A DNA stretch of 7,930 bases, from positions 1-7,930 of the forward strand of contig DATFWQ010000267.1 in the NCBI GenBank assembly GCA_035259145.1, in the 5' to 3' direction. Under the pieces are notes generated by a model that was given only the letters and a program-made list of their open reading frames with translations, did not search any database and was not told where the DNA came from. The position numbers and the translations under genes are program-made. This document shows, one piece after another, positions 1 to 5,660 of this stretch. The first letter of the stretch is position 1; every line of letters starts with the position of its first letter. This DNA is from CF-161 sp035259145 (lineage in GTDB: Bacteria; Chloroflexota; Dormibacteria; Dormibacterales; Dormibacteraceae).

Positions 1-1173
1 GCCTTCGCCGCCGACGATCTGGGCTCCGATCAGGCGCAGGGTGTCCGGTTCCGCGAGCAGCTTGACGCGGATCTTCCTGGCGCCCGGAAAGTAGCGGGCC
101 CGAGAGATGCCCTCGGCGACGCCCATCACGAAGGGGATGCCGAGCGCCGTCGCCAGCGTCTCACCGAAGGAGACGCCACCGATCATCCACTTTCCCGCGG
201 CCATGCCCCAGGGCACGTAAACAGGGTGGTAAGCGCGGTCGCCGCCGGCCGCGTTGGCTCCGGCCACCTTGCCCTGCGCGTACGCATGACTGCCGGTCAG
301 TCCCTGGATCGGAACTCTTGTCACCGCGTGAGGCAGCTCGGCGCAGTCTCCGCAGGCCCAGACGCCCGCCCGCGACGTGGCCATCTTATCGTCCACGATC
401 AGGCCGCCAGTCGAGCCGACCGAGACCCCGGCCTGACGCGCGAGGACGTTGTTGGGCTGCTTTGGCGTGCATACAACCGCCACGTCTGCGGCGATGTCAC
501 CGTCGGAGGTGCGCACCGCCGCGAGCTTGCCGTCCCCCAGGAAAGCCTCGACCCTGGTTCGCATGTGCATTTGAACGCCGAGCTCAACCAGGGAGTCTTC
601 GACAGGCTTGAGAATGTCGGGATCACCCGCCTCGGCCAGAAGCCAGGGCTGCGGGTCGACGAAATGCGTCTCGATCTTCCTGTGGGCCAGTGCGGTCGCC
701 ATCTCGAGGCCAAGGGGCGTTGCGTCCACGACAACCGCCCGCTTCGCCTCGTCCAGGATCTCGTCCCAGACCATGGCGCGCCTGATGTTCTTGACGTAGT
801 AGAGGCCTTCCAGGTCGCTGCCTGGCACGCCTGGCGGCTCATATTCGAACCCTGTCGCCAGGACGAGAGCGTCATAGCCGACCTCGCCTTCGCCCTCGGC
901 CACGACACGGCTCGCGTCCAGGTCAAGCCGGGTCACGCGCGTGGAGTAGTGGACGTCGATGCCGGCGTCCTCGTAGAACTCCTTGCTCTGGAGGATCAAC
1001 GACGGGAAGTCCGGGATCTCGCGGCCGTGAACGTAAGGAATGCCGCAAGGGCTGTAGCCGACGTCCTCGAAGTCCGTGTACACGCGGACCTCCGCCGAGC
1101 GATCGGTCTGCTTCGCAGCCCCGGCTGCTCCGATCCCGGCGGCTCCTCCACCGACGACCACGATTCGCTTCAT
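1..1173 (-). CDS. FAD-dependent pyridine nucleotide-disulfide oxidoreductase, CoA-disulfide reductase/NADH oxidase type (3' end outside window)
   Basis: The minus strand reads open from ATG 1173 to the window edge, giving 391 residues without a stop. The family is usually about 440-460 residues, so the end of the C-terminal dimerisation domain is missing. The N-terminal FAD-binding Rossmann loop is intact (VVVGGGAAGIGAA, about residues 5-17). The motif YSPCGIPYV puts a cysteine at residue 43, the position of the redox Cys of CoA-disulfide reductases and the closest match to archaeal-type NADH oxidase/CoADR proteins. LVLATG (about 103-108) and the second FAD motif VWACGDCAE (271-279) are present. 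The family moves electrons from NAD(P)H through FAD and one cysteine to a disulfide, oxygen or a similar acceptor in the cytoplasm. An oddity is the second Rossmann loop, normally GxGxxG, which reads DATPLG (150-155), and the usual GVRPN is KQPNN (237-241). The start is supported by a GAGG sequence eight bases upstream. The gene diverges from the regulator operon. Family assignment is firm; substrate is unknown. Confidence 0.9.
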   Translation of the reverse strand, partial: MKRIVVVGGGAAGIGAAGAAKQTDRSAEVRVYTDFEDVGYSPCGIPYVHGREIPDFPSLILQSKEFYEDAGIDVHYSTRVTRLDLDASRVVAEGEGEVGYDALVLATGFEYEPPGVPGSDLEGLYYVKNIRRAMVWDEILDEAKRAVVVDATPLGLEMATALAHRKIETHFVDPQPWLLAEAGDPDILKPVEDSLVELGVQMHMRTRVEAFLGDGKLAAVRTSDGDIAADVAVVCTPKQPNNVLARQAGVSVGSTGGLIVDDKMATSRAGVWACGDCAELPHAVTRVPIQGLTGSHAYAQGKVAGANAAGGDRAYHPVYVPWGMAAGKWMIGGVSFGETLATALGIPFVMGVAEGISRARYFPGARKIRVKLLAEPDTLRLIGAQIVGGEG

Positions 1174-1179
1174 CTGCAC

Positions 1180-1190
1180 GACCTCAGGTC
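1180..1190. repeat. Perfect 5-1-5 palindrome over the oxidoreductase ribosome binding site
   Basis: GACCTCAGGTC is a perfect inverted repeat with 5-base arms and a single central base, six bases upstream of the minus-strand start codon at 1173. On the minus strand it contains the GAGG that serves as Shine-Dalgarno sequence. It could be a small operator or a hairpin that hides the ribosome binding site. Arms this short can arise by chance in GC-rich DNA, so only the palindrome and its position are certain. Confidence 0.35.
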
Positions 1191-1266
1191 AGCCCACGCC
1201 CGCTTGCGGTCATATACTATGGTGTGAAGGACGTCTCCTATTGTGGGCGCCTCGATTATATTTCCT

Positions 1267-1270
1267 AGGG
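1267..1270 (+). promoter_or_regulatory. Ribosome binding site deciding a TTG start
   Basis: AGGG ends seven bases before TTG 1278, a suitable Shine-Dalgarno spacing. The next in-frame start, ATG 1290, has only a weak purine stretch before it. The TTG start is therefore preferred for the regulator, although ATG 1290 would remove only four residues and cannot be excluded. Confidence 0.5.
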
Positions 1271-1277
1271 CACCCCA

Positions 1278-1877
1278 TTGAAAAGCGACATGGCGGCACC
1301 GAGACAGGAATCGGCACCGATCGAGCAAGTCATCGGCGGCATCGGCTCAAAGGTTCGTCAGCTCCGCCGGCAGAAGAACCTGTCGCTGCAGCAGCTGGCG
1401 GAGCGCTCGGACGTATCAGCCGCCGCCATCCACAAACTCGAGCGCAACGGGATGGTGCCCACTGTCGCAACCCTCATGAAGCTGGCGGCAGCGCTGAATC
1501 GCCCGGTCAGCTACTTCGTCGAGGAGGAGGCGGGCGCCCCTTCAGTGCTCGTGAGGGCCGGCCAGCGCAGACGGGTCTTCACCTCAAAGTCAGGGCTGGA
1601 CCTGGAGGGCGTCAGCGGGCCCTACGGTCCCTTCTTCATGGCGGGCGCCCTGGCCACCATGGATCCGGGCGCCGACAGTGGCCCACGGGCCATGGAGCAC
1701 CCCGGTGAGGAGCTGGTGTTCATGCTCGAGGGCACGATCAGGTTCCTGATCGACGGCGAGGAGCACTGCGTGGGACCGGGGGACGCGCTGCACTGGCGAA
1801 CCGATCGGCCTCACAGCTGGTCCAACCCTACCTCACAGCCCGCGCGTTGCCTCTGGTTCGCTCTGCGAGCGCCGTGA
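1278..1877 (+). CDS. XRE-family transcriptional regulator with C-terminal cupin sensor domain
   Basis: This 199-residue cytoplasmic DNA-binding protein has two domains. Residues about 23-81 form an XRE/Cro-type helix-turn-helix: KVRQLRRQKNLSLQQLAER, followed by VSAAAIHKLERNGMVPTVATLMKLAAAL in two stretches. Residues about 115-197 form a cupin_2 barrel with HPGEELVFMLEG (141-152), GPGDALHW (166-173) and a late histidine (179) in RPHSW. Such proteins bind a small ligand or metal in the cupin and often regulate the neighbouring catabolic genes and themselves; the ligand cannot be read from sequence. The total length is typical. It is the first gene of the operon, and its stop overlaps the carbamate kinase start by four bases (GTGA), which suggests regulator and enzymes are made together. 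It probably controls the divergent region at 1174-1277. Confidence 0.93.
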   Translation: MKSDMAAPRQESAPIEQVIGGIGSKVRQLRRQKNLSLQQLAERSDVSAAAIHKLERNGMVPTVATLMKLAAALNRPVSYFVEEEAGAPSVLVRAGQRRRVFTSKSGLDLEGVSGPYGPFFMAGALATMDPGADSGPRAMEHPGEELVFMLEGTIRFLIDGEEHCVGPGDALHWRTDRPHSWSNPTSQPARCLWFALRAP

Positions 1878-2833
1878 CGCCCACTGCTGTGGTGGCGGTG
1901 GGCGGCAACGCGCTTACGCGTGAGGGCGAGGAGGGAAGCTACCAGCAGCAGCGCGAGAATGCACGGTCGGTAGCCAGTGCCATCGTCGGGCTTGTCGACG
2001 CCGGATACCGTGTCGCGGTGACACACGGCAACGGTCCTCAGGTCGGCCGCCTCGCCCTGCAGCAAGAGCGAGCCACCGACATGGTGCCGCCGGAGCCGCT
2101 CTTCGTCCTCGGAGCCATGACGCAGGGACATATCGGTCACGTGCTCGCGTCCGCGTTGCGCGACGTGATCGGTCAGCGGCCGATCGAGCCGGTCGCGGTG
2201 GTAACGCACGTCGTCGTCGATCCTGCGGACGGGGCGTTCGCCAGGCCGACCAAGCCGATCGGGCCCTTCTTCAGCCCGCAGCAGGCGCACGAGCTCGCCG
2301 AGCGCTACGGGTGGCAGATGGCCGACGACGCGAATCGAGGCTACCGGCGGATGGTCCCCTCGCCGGCGCCGCTGGCCATTGTCGAGGGCCGCGCCGTCCG
2401 CCTCCTGGTCGACGCAGGGTTCCTGGTGATCGCGTCGGGCGGCGGTGGCATCCCCACCGTTCGGGCGGAGGGCGACGCGCTGACGGGGGTCGACGCCGTG
2501 GTTGACAAGGACCTGGCGGCAGCCCGGCTGGCCACCGCCATCGGCGCCGGACTGCTCGTCCTCGCGACCGCCGTGGACCGGGTGCTGATCGGCTTTGGAA
2601 CCCCTCGCGCCGCACCGGTTGAGGAGCTGAGTGGAGATGAGGCGGAGTCCTTTCTCCGCGCGGGTCAATTCGCGGCCGGCAGCATGGCGCCAAAGATGGA
2701 AGCGGCCGCCAGGTTCGTGCGCGAAGGCGGTGACCTGGCCATCATCACCTCGCCTGAGCATGTGCTGGCGGCCGCTCGCGGCGCCCACGGGACGCGGGTT
2801 GTGCCGGGCCGCTTGGCGGAGGCGTCCCGCTGA
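1874..2833 (+). CDS. arcC: Carbamate kinase
   Basis: This complete 319-residue member of the amino-acid kinase superfamily catalyses the reversible reaction carbamoyl phosphate + ADP to carbamate + ATP, used in catabolism to harvest ATP while releasing ammonia and CO2. The family motifs occur in order: VAVGGNAL (7-14), THGNGPQVG (50-58), PTKPIGPF (125-132) with its conserved lysine, IASGGGGIP (186-194), VDAVVDKDLAAA (206-217) and FAAGSMAPKMEAA (266-278). The length matches the usual 310-320. The chosen start is GTG 1874, which forms a GTGA overlap with the regulator stop. The upstream TTG 1847 would add nine residues that lie before the conserved first strand. The ribosome binding site is weak, consistent with translational coupling. 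Its stop overlaps the fdrA start by one base. No arginine deiminase or ornithine carbamoyltransferase gene is nearby, so a role with FdrA, as for E. coli YbcF (AllK), is more likely than the arginine pathway. Confidence 0.94.
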   Translation: MTPTAVVAVGGNALTREGEEGSYQQQRENARSVASAIVGLVDAGYRVAVTHGNGPQVGRLALQQERATDMVPPEPLFVLGAMTQGHIGHVLASALRDVIGQRPIEPVAVVTHVVVDPADGAFARPTKPIGPFFSPQQAHELAERYGWQMADDANRGYRRMVPSPAPLAIVEGRAVRLLVDAGFLVIASGGGGIPTVRAEGDALTGVDAVVDKDLAAARLATAIGAGLLVLATAVDRVLIGFGTPRAAPVEELSGDEAESFLRAGQFAAGSMAPKMEAAARFVREGGDLAIITSPEHVLAAARGAHGTRVVPGRLAEASR

Positions 2834-4401
2834 TGAGCCGAGTGCTGCGTTCGAGGCGAGGGACATACATGGACTCGATCAGGCTCATGAGCGCAACTCG
2901 AACAATGCAGGCTGTACCGGGTGTCGCGTGGGCGGCAGCAGTGATGGCGACCCCAGCCATCACCGAGGAGCTGGCCGGCCGTGGCTTTCCCCGTGGGGAT
3001 CTGGACGGTGCCAGCGCCGAAGACCTGCTCCTGGCCGTGGAGGCTCACAGCGATGGCGATGCCGAGGCTGCTCTGATCGCAGCTGAAATGGCGCTGGAGG
3101 CCGAGGCAGCGGCGGCGGCCTCTCCGGACCGGGTAGCGGGGCGGCTGCCGCGAACTTTCCGTGAGGCGCTCACCGCGCTGCCCAGCGCAAACCTGGCCCT
3201 CATTTCGGTGCCTGGTCCATACGCGGCACTCGAGGCCGGCAAGGCTCTGTCGGCAGGGCTGCACGTCCTTCTATTCAGTGACAACGTGCCGCTGGAGGCG
3301 GAGGTGGAGCTCAAGTCGAGAGGGGCTGAGCTCGGTCTGCTCGTCATGGGCCCGGGCGCGGGCACCGCGATCCTGGGTGGGACAGGCCTGGGGTTTGCCA
3401 ACGTGGTGACCCGGGGCCGGGTCGGCATCGTGGCGGCCGCGGGCACCGGCGCCCAGGAGGTGATGTGCTTGCTCGATCGATGGGGAGCGGGGATCTCTCA
3501 CGTCATCGGCGTGGGTGGACGGGACGTCTCAATCGAAGTGGGCGGCCGCATGGCGTCGCTCGCCCTGAGTGCTTTGAACGATGACGAGGACACCGATGCA
3601 GTTCTGCTCGTGTCCAAGCCACCGGCGCCGGAGGTGGCTCGATCCCTGCTGAGAGAGGGAGGACGTGACAAGCCCCTGGTGGCCGCGTTCCTCGGTCTCG
3701 GCGGCGCGGTTGCGGACCCACGGGAGGCGCCTGTGCCCGATGTCAAGGTGTGCCGCAGCCTGGAGGGCGCAGCCCTGTCGGCCGTGCGGCTCCAGGGCCT
3801 GCCCCGGCCACAGATCAGTGAGGGTCTCGCAGATGACGCTGCCATGAAGATGTCCGGCCTGAGTGCCCGTCGTCGTGCAGTCCGAGGCCTGTTCAGCGGG
3901 GGAACCCTTTGCCACGAGGCCATGCTTCTGCTCCATCCACACCTGGGTGCGCTTCACTCAAATGTGCCTTTACGTCCCGAGTGGCGTGTGCCCGCACCCC
4001 CAGGCGCGCACGTGCTCCTGGACCTCGGCGAAGAGGAGTTCACCCGGGGCCGCCCCCACCCGATGATCGATCCTGGAAGCCGCGTGCAGCAGCTGCTGGA
4101 AGCAGCTCGAGATCCTTCGACCGCCGTGATCCTCATAGATGTCGTACTGGGCCATGGCTCTCACTCCGACCCGGCCGGGGTGCTCGCGCCAGTTTGCAGA
4201 GAGATCGTCGAACAGGACGGTGGGCCCGCGGTCGTCGCATACGTTCTCGGGACCGACCGCGACCCGCAGGGTTGCACCCGGCAGCGGGAGCAGTTCGAGC
4301 GGGCAGGGTGCCTGGTCCCACCGACAGCGGCTCGAGCGGCCCTGCTGGCCGGCGCAATCGCTGTTCGCCGCCCCCAGCTCGCCGAGTCGGAGCCGTCGTG
4401 A
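2833..4401 (+). CDS. fdrA: FdrA-family protein (succinyl-CoA-synthetase-alpha-like; oxamate carbamoyltransferase subunit family)
   Basis: This 522-residue protein is recognisable against E. coli FdrA (AllF, 555 residues) along its length: an N-terminal xxGxYxDSIRLM block (about 9-19), NLALISVPGPYAALEA (120-135), FSDNVPLEAEVELKSRG (148-164), AAGTGAQE (202-209), SHVIGVGGRDVSIEVGG (222-238), SKPPAPEVA (261-269), FSGGTLCHEA (354-363), GRPHPMIDP (406-414) and LGTDRDPQ (472-479). The fold is a CoA-binding domain plus two CoA-ligase-like domains. In E. coli, FdrA acts with YlbE and YlbF as the oxamic transcarbamylase that yields oxamate and carbamoyl phosphate from oxalurate. Start ATG 2833 follows GGAGG at 2818-2822 and keeps the conserved N-terminal block; ATG 2869, despite a better-spaced GAGGGA, would remove part of it. 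An oddity is that the usual GPDCGT loop reads GPGAGT (173-178). The gene directly follows the carbamate kinase. Partner subunits are not in this operon, so the exact reaction is unproven. Confidence 0.92.
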   Translation: MSRVLRSRRGTYMDSIRLMSATRTMQAVPGVAWAAAVMATPAITEELAGRGFPRGDLDGASAEDLLLAVEAHSDGDAEAALIAAEMALEAEAAAAASPDRVAGRLPRTFREALTALPSANLALISVPGPYAALEAGKALSAGLHVLLFSDNVPLEAEVELKSRGAELGLLVMGPGAGTAILGGTGLGFANVVTRGRVGIVAAAGTGAQEVMCLLDRWGAGISHVIGVGGRDVSIEVGGRMASLALSALNDDEDTDAVLLVSKPPAPEVARSLLREGGRDKPLVAAFLGLGGAVADPREAPVPDVKVCRSLEGAALSAVRLQGLPRPQISEGLADDAAMKMSGLSARRRAVRGLFSGGTLCHEAMLLLHPHLGALHSNVPLRPEWRVPAPPGAHVLLDLGEEEFTRGRPHPMIDPGSRVQQLLEAARDPSTAVILIDVVLGHGSHSDPAGVLAPVCREIVEQDGGPAVVAYVLGTDRDPQGCTRQREQFERAGCLVPPTAARAALLAGAIAVRRPQLAESEPS

Positions 4402-5606
4402 ACGGCAGCGTGCGCGGACTGCCGCGGGTCGCCCTGGTCACGTACTCGACGAAGCCGCGCGGTGGCGTGGTCCACACCCTCGCGCTTGGCGAAGAGCTCC
4501 ACAGGCTTGGCTATCCGGCGTTTGTGATCGCCCTCGGCGATCCCGACAAAGGCTTTTTCCGGCCGGTGTCCGTACCTTGCGACTTCATTCCCCCGCCGCC
4601 CGAAGCGCCCACCCTCGTCGAGCGTGTGGAAGCGACCATCGCCGCGCTGACCGCAGGGCTTCGCGTGCTGGTGCCTGATCGCTTCGACGTGCTCCACGTT
4701 CAGGATTGCCTGGCGGCGCGGGCGGCTACCCAGCTGCGGGCCGAAGGCATGCCGATTCGGGTCATCCGCACCGTTCATCACGTTGACGACTTCACGACTC
4801 AATCCCTCATCGACTGCCAGGAACGGTCCGTGGTGGACCCCGATCACGTGCTGGTCGTGAGCGACTACTGGCGGCGCCGGCTGGAAGATGACTACGGGGT
4901 GCACGCGACTGTGATCGTCAATGGGGTGGACTCACGGCGGTTCGCGAGGCCTCCAGGCTTCGACCACCGGCCTTTTCGAGCCAGAACCGGGACCTCCGGG
5001 AGGTTCCTCTTCCTGGCCGTCGGTGGTCTGGAGCCGAGAAAGGGCAGCATCCATCTCATCGAAGCGCTCGCCGGCATCCGCGACAGAGTCACGCCCAGAC
5101 CGGCGGTGGCCGTTGTCGGTGAGCACTCCTTTCAGGACCACTCCGGCTACACGACGGCTGTGCTCGCGCGAGCGGCGGAGCTCGGATTGAAACGGGGCGA
5201 GGATCTGCTCCTGCTGGGGACGGTCCCCGATGAGTCGATGGCGGAGTGGTACTGGTCGGCGGACGCCTTCGTCTTTCCATCGGTCAAGGAGGGCTGGGGC
5301 CTCGCGGTGCTGGAAGCGATGGCCGCCGGCTTGCCGGTGATCACCTCGGACATTCCCGTTTTCAAGGAATACCTGCACGCCGGCGAGGAGGTCTGCATGG
5401 TGCGGGCGGCGGACTCGGGCTCGCTCGCCGGCGCAATGGCGACGATGGTCACGGACGCCGAGCTGCGGCAGCGCCTGGCGAGCGAGGGCCCGATCGTGGC
5501 GGCGCGGTACACGTGGGAGACCTGCGCCCGGCAGCACCTCGCCTTCTACCGTGGCCTGGGCAGTTGCGATGCCGCAGCGCGGGAGGCCGGCCCAGCTCAG
5601 GACTGA
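4398..5606 (+). CDS. GT4 glycosyltransferase, MSMEG_0565-like family
   Basis: This is a 402-residue GT-B fold glycosyltransferase with no signal peptide or membrane segment, so it is probably cytoplasmic. The N-terminal acceptor domain begins LPRVALVTYSTKPRGGVVHT, with the glycine loop at about 21-25, then VLHVQDCLAARAA (98-110) and RTVHHVDDFTTQSLIDCQ (124-141). The C-terminal nucleotide-sugar domain starts near 203 and includes VGGLEPRKGS (208-217) and the GT4 EX7E motif from E298 to E306 (FPSVKEGWGLAVLEAMAAG). The N-terminal TYSTKPRGGVVHT and HHVDDFT signatures are those I associate with the MSMEG_0565 family, which normally accompanies the Nit1C nitrilase/radical-SAM gene set. The start is GTG 4398, in a GTGA overlap with the fdrA stop and with GGAG five bases upstream; the frame is open back to 3909, but that part lies wholly over fdrA and is not homologous. 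The sugar donor and acceptor are unknown. Family is certain at GT4 level, the subfamily is recognised from memory. Confidence 0.9.
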   Translation: MNGSVRGLPRVALVTYSTKPRGGVVHTLALGEELHRLGYPAFVIALGDPDKGFFRPVSVPCDFIPPPPEAPTLVERVEATIAALTAGLRVLVPDRFDVLHVQDCLAARAATQLRAEGMPIRVIRTVHHVDDFTTQSLIDCQERSVVDPDHVLVVSDYWRRRLEDDYGVHATVIVNGVDSRRFARPPGFDHRPFRARTGTSGRFLFLAVGGLEPRKGSIHLIEALAGIRDRVTPRPAVAVVGEHSFQDHSGYTTAVLARAAELGLKRGEDLLLLGTVPDESMAEWYWSADAFVFPSVKEGWGLAVLEAMAAGLPVITSDIPVFKEYLHAGEEVCMVRAADSGSLAGAMATMVTDAELRQRLASEGPIVAARYTWETCARQHLAFYRGLGSCDAAAREAGPAQD

Positions 5607-5608
5607 GC
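5595..5608. repeat. Small inverted repeat over the glycosyltransferase stop codon
   Basis: GCTCAG-GA-CTGAGC is a perfect 6-base inverted repeat spanning the TGA stop at 5604-5606. As RNA it would form a five-base-pair hairpin with a four-base loop. No T-run follows, so it is not a convincing intrinsic terminator. It lies at the edge of the 54-base convergent gap (5607-5660), which also holds a 6-base inverted repeat (5614-5619 with 5643-5648, loop of 23) and nothing else I can identify. Confidence 0.25.
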
Positions 5609-5660
5609 AGGCGGCGGCTGGTCAGCTACCGTCGTGCGGGCAAGCCGCGAATAAGGTCCC

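Larger units (their letters stand above)
1174..1277. promoter_or_regulatory. Divergent intergenic promoter region
   Basis: This 104-base gap separates the 5' ends of two diverging genes and is clearly more AT-rich than its surroundings at 1211-1220 and 1254-1265, so promoters for both directions should lie here. On the minus strand a perfect TATAAT occupies 1260-1255. The hexamer 17 bases upstream (TTTCAA, 1283-1278) matches the -35 consensus poorly and overlaps the first codons of the regulator. On the plus strand TATACT at 1213-1218 is a -10-like element that would give a leader of about 50 bases, but no good -35 lies upstream. The adjacent XRE-cupin protein is the obvious candidate to bind here. 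Promoter assignments are from sequence matching only. Confidence 0.45.

Noticed and set aside
226..1227. Long plus-strand open frame (333 codons) opposite the oxidoreductase
   Set aside because: It is the antisense shadow of a gene with clear FAD motifs. The translation is rich in Arg, His and Asp with no domain pattern, as expected for antisense reading of GC-rich codons.
1847..1873. TTG 1847 as carbamate kinase start
   Set aside because: It adds nine residues ahead of the conserved first strand. GTG 1874 gives the normal family N-terminus and the same GTGA overlap seen between fdrA and the glycosyltransferase.
1811..2866. Minus-strand open frame of 351 codons covering the carbamate kinase gene
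   Set aside because: The opposite strand encodes an unmistakable carbamate kinase with all motifs. The antisense product has no recognisable fold or motif.
2869..2871. ATG 2869 as fdrA start, preceded by a strong GAGGGA
   Set aside because: Starting here would remove the residues that match the E. coli FdrA N-terminus (the KKG-x-x-x-DS block), so ATG 2833, in a one-base overlap with the kinase stop, fits better.
3909..4397. Upstream extension of the glycosyltransferase frame by 163 codons
   Set aside because: The extension lies entirely inside fdrA and is Arg/Pro/Gly-rich. The glycosyltransferase fold starts right after GTG 4398, which has its own ribosome binding site.
2833..4401. Reading this gene as a succinyl-CoA synthetase alpha subunit
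   Set aside because: The protein is far too long for SucD (about 290 residues) and carries FdrA-specific blocks such as GRPHPMIDP and SKPPAPEVA. No beta-subunit gene is adjacent.
5613..5650. Possible terminator between the convergent genes (GCGGCT 5614-5619 with AGCCGC 5643-5648)
   Set aside because: The stem is only six bases, the loop is 23 bases, and no T-run follows on either strand. It is not distinguishable from chance in GC-rich DNA.
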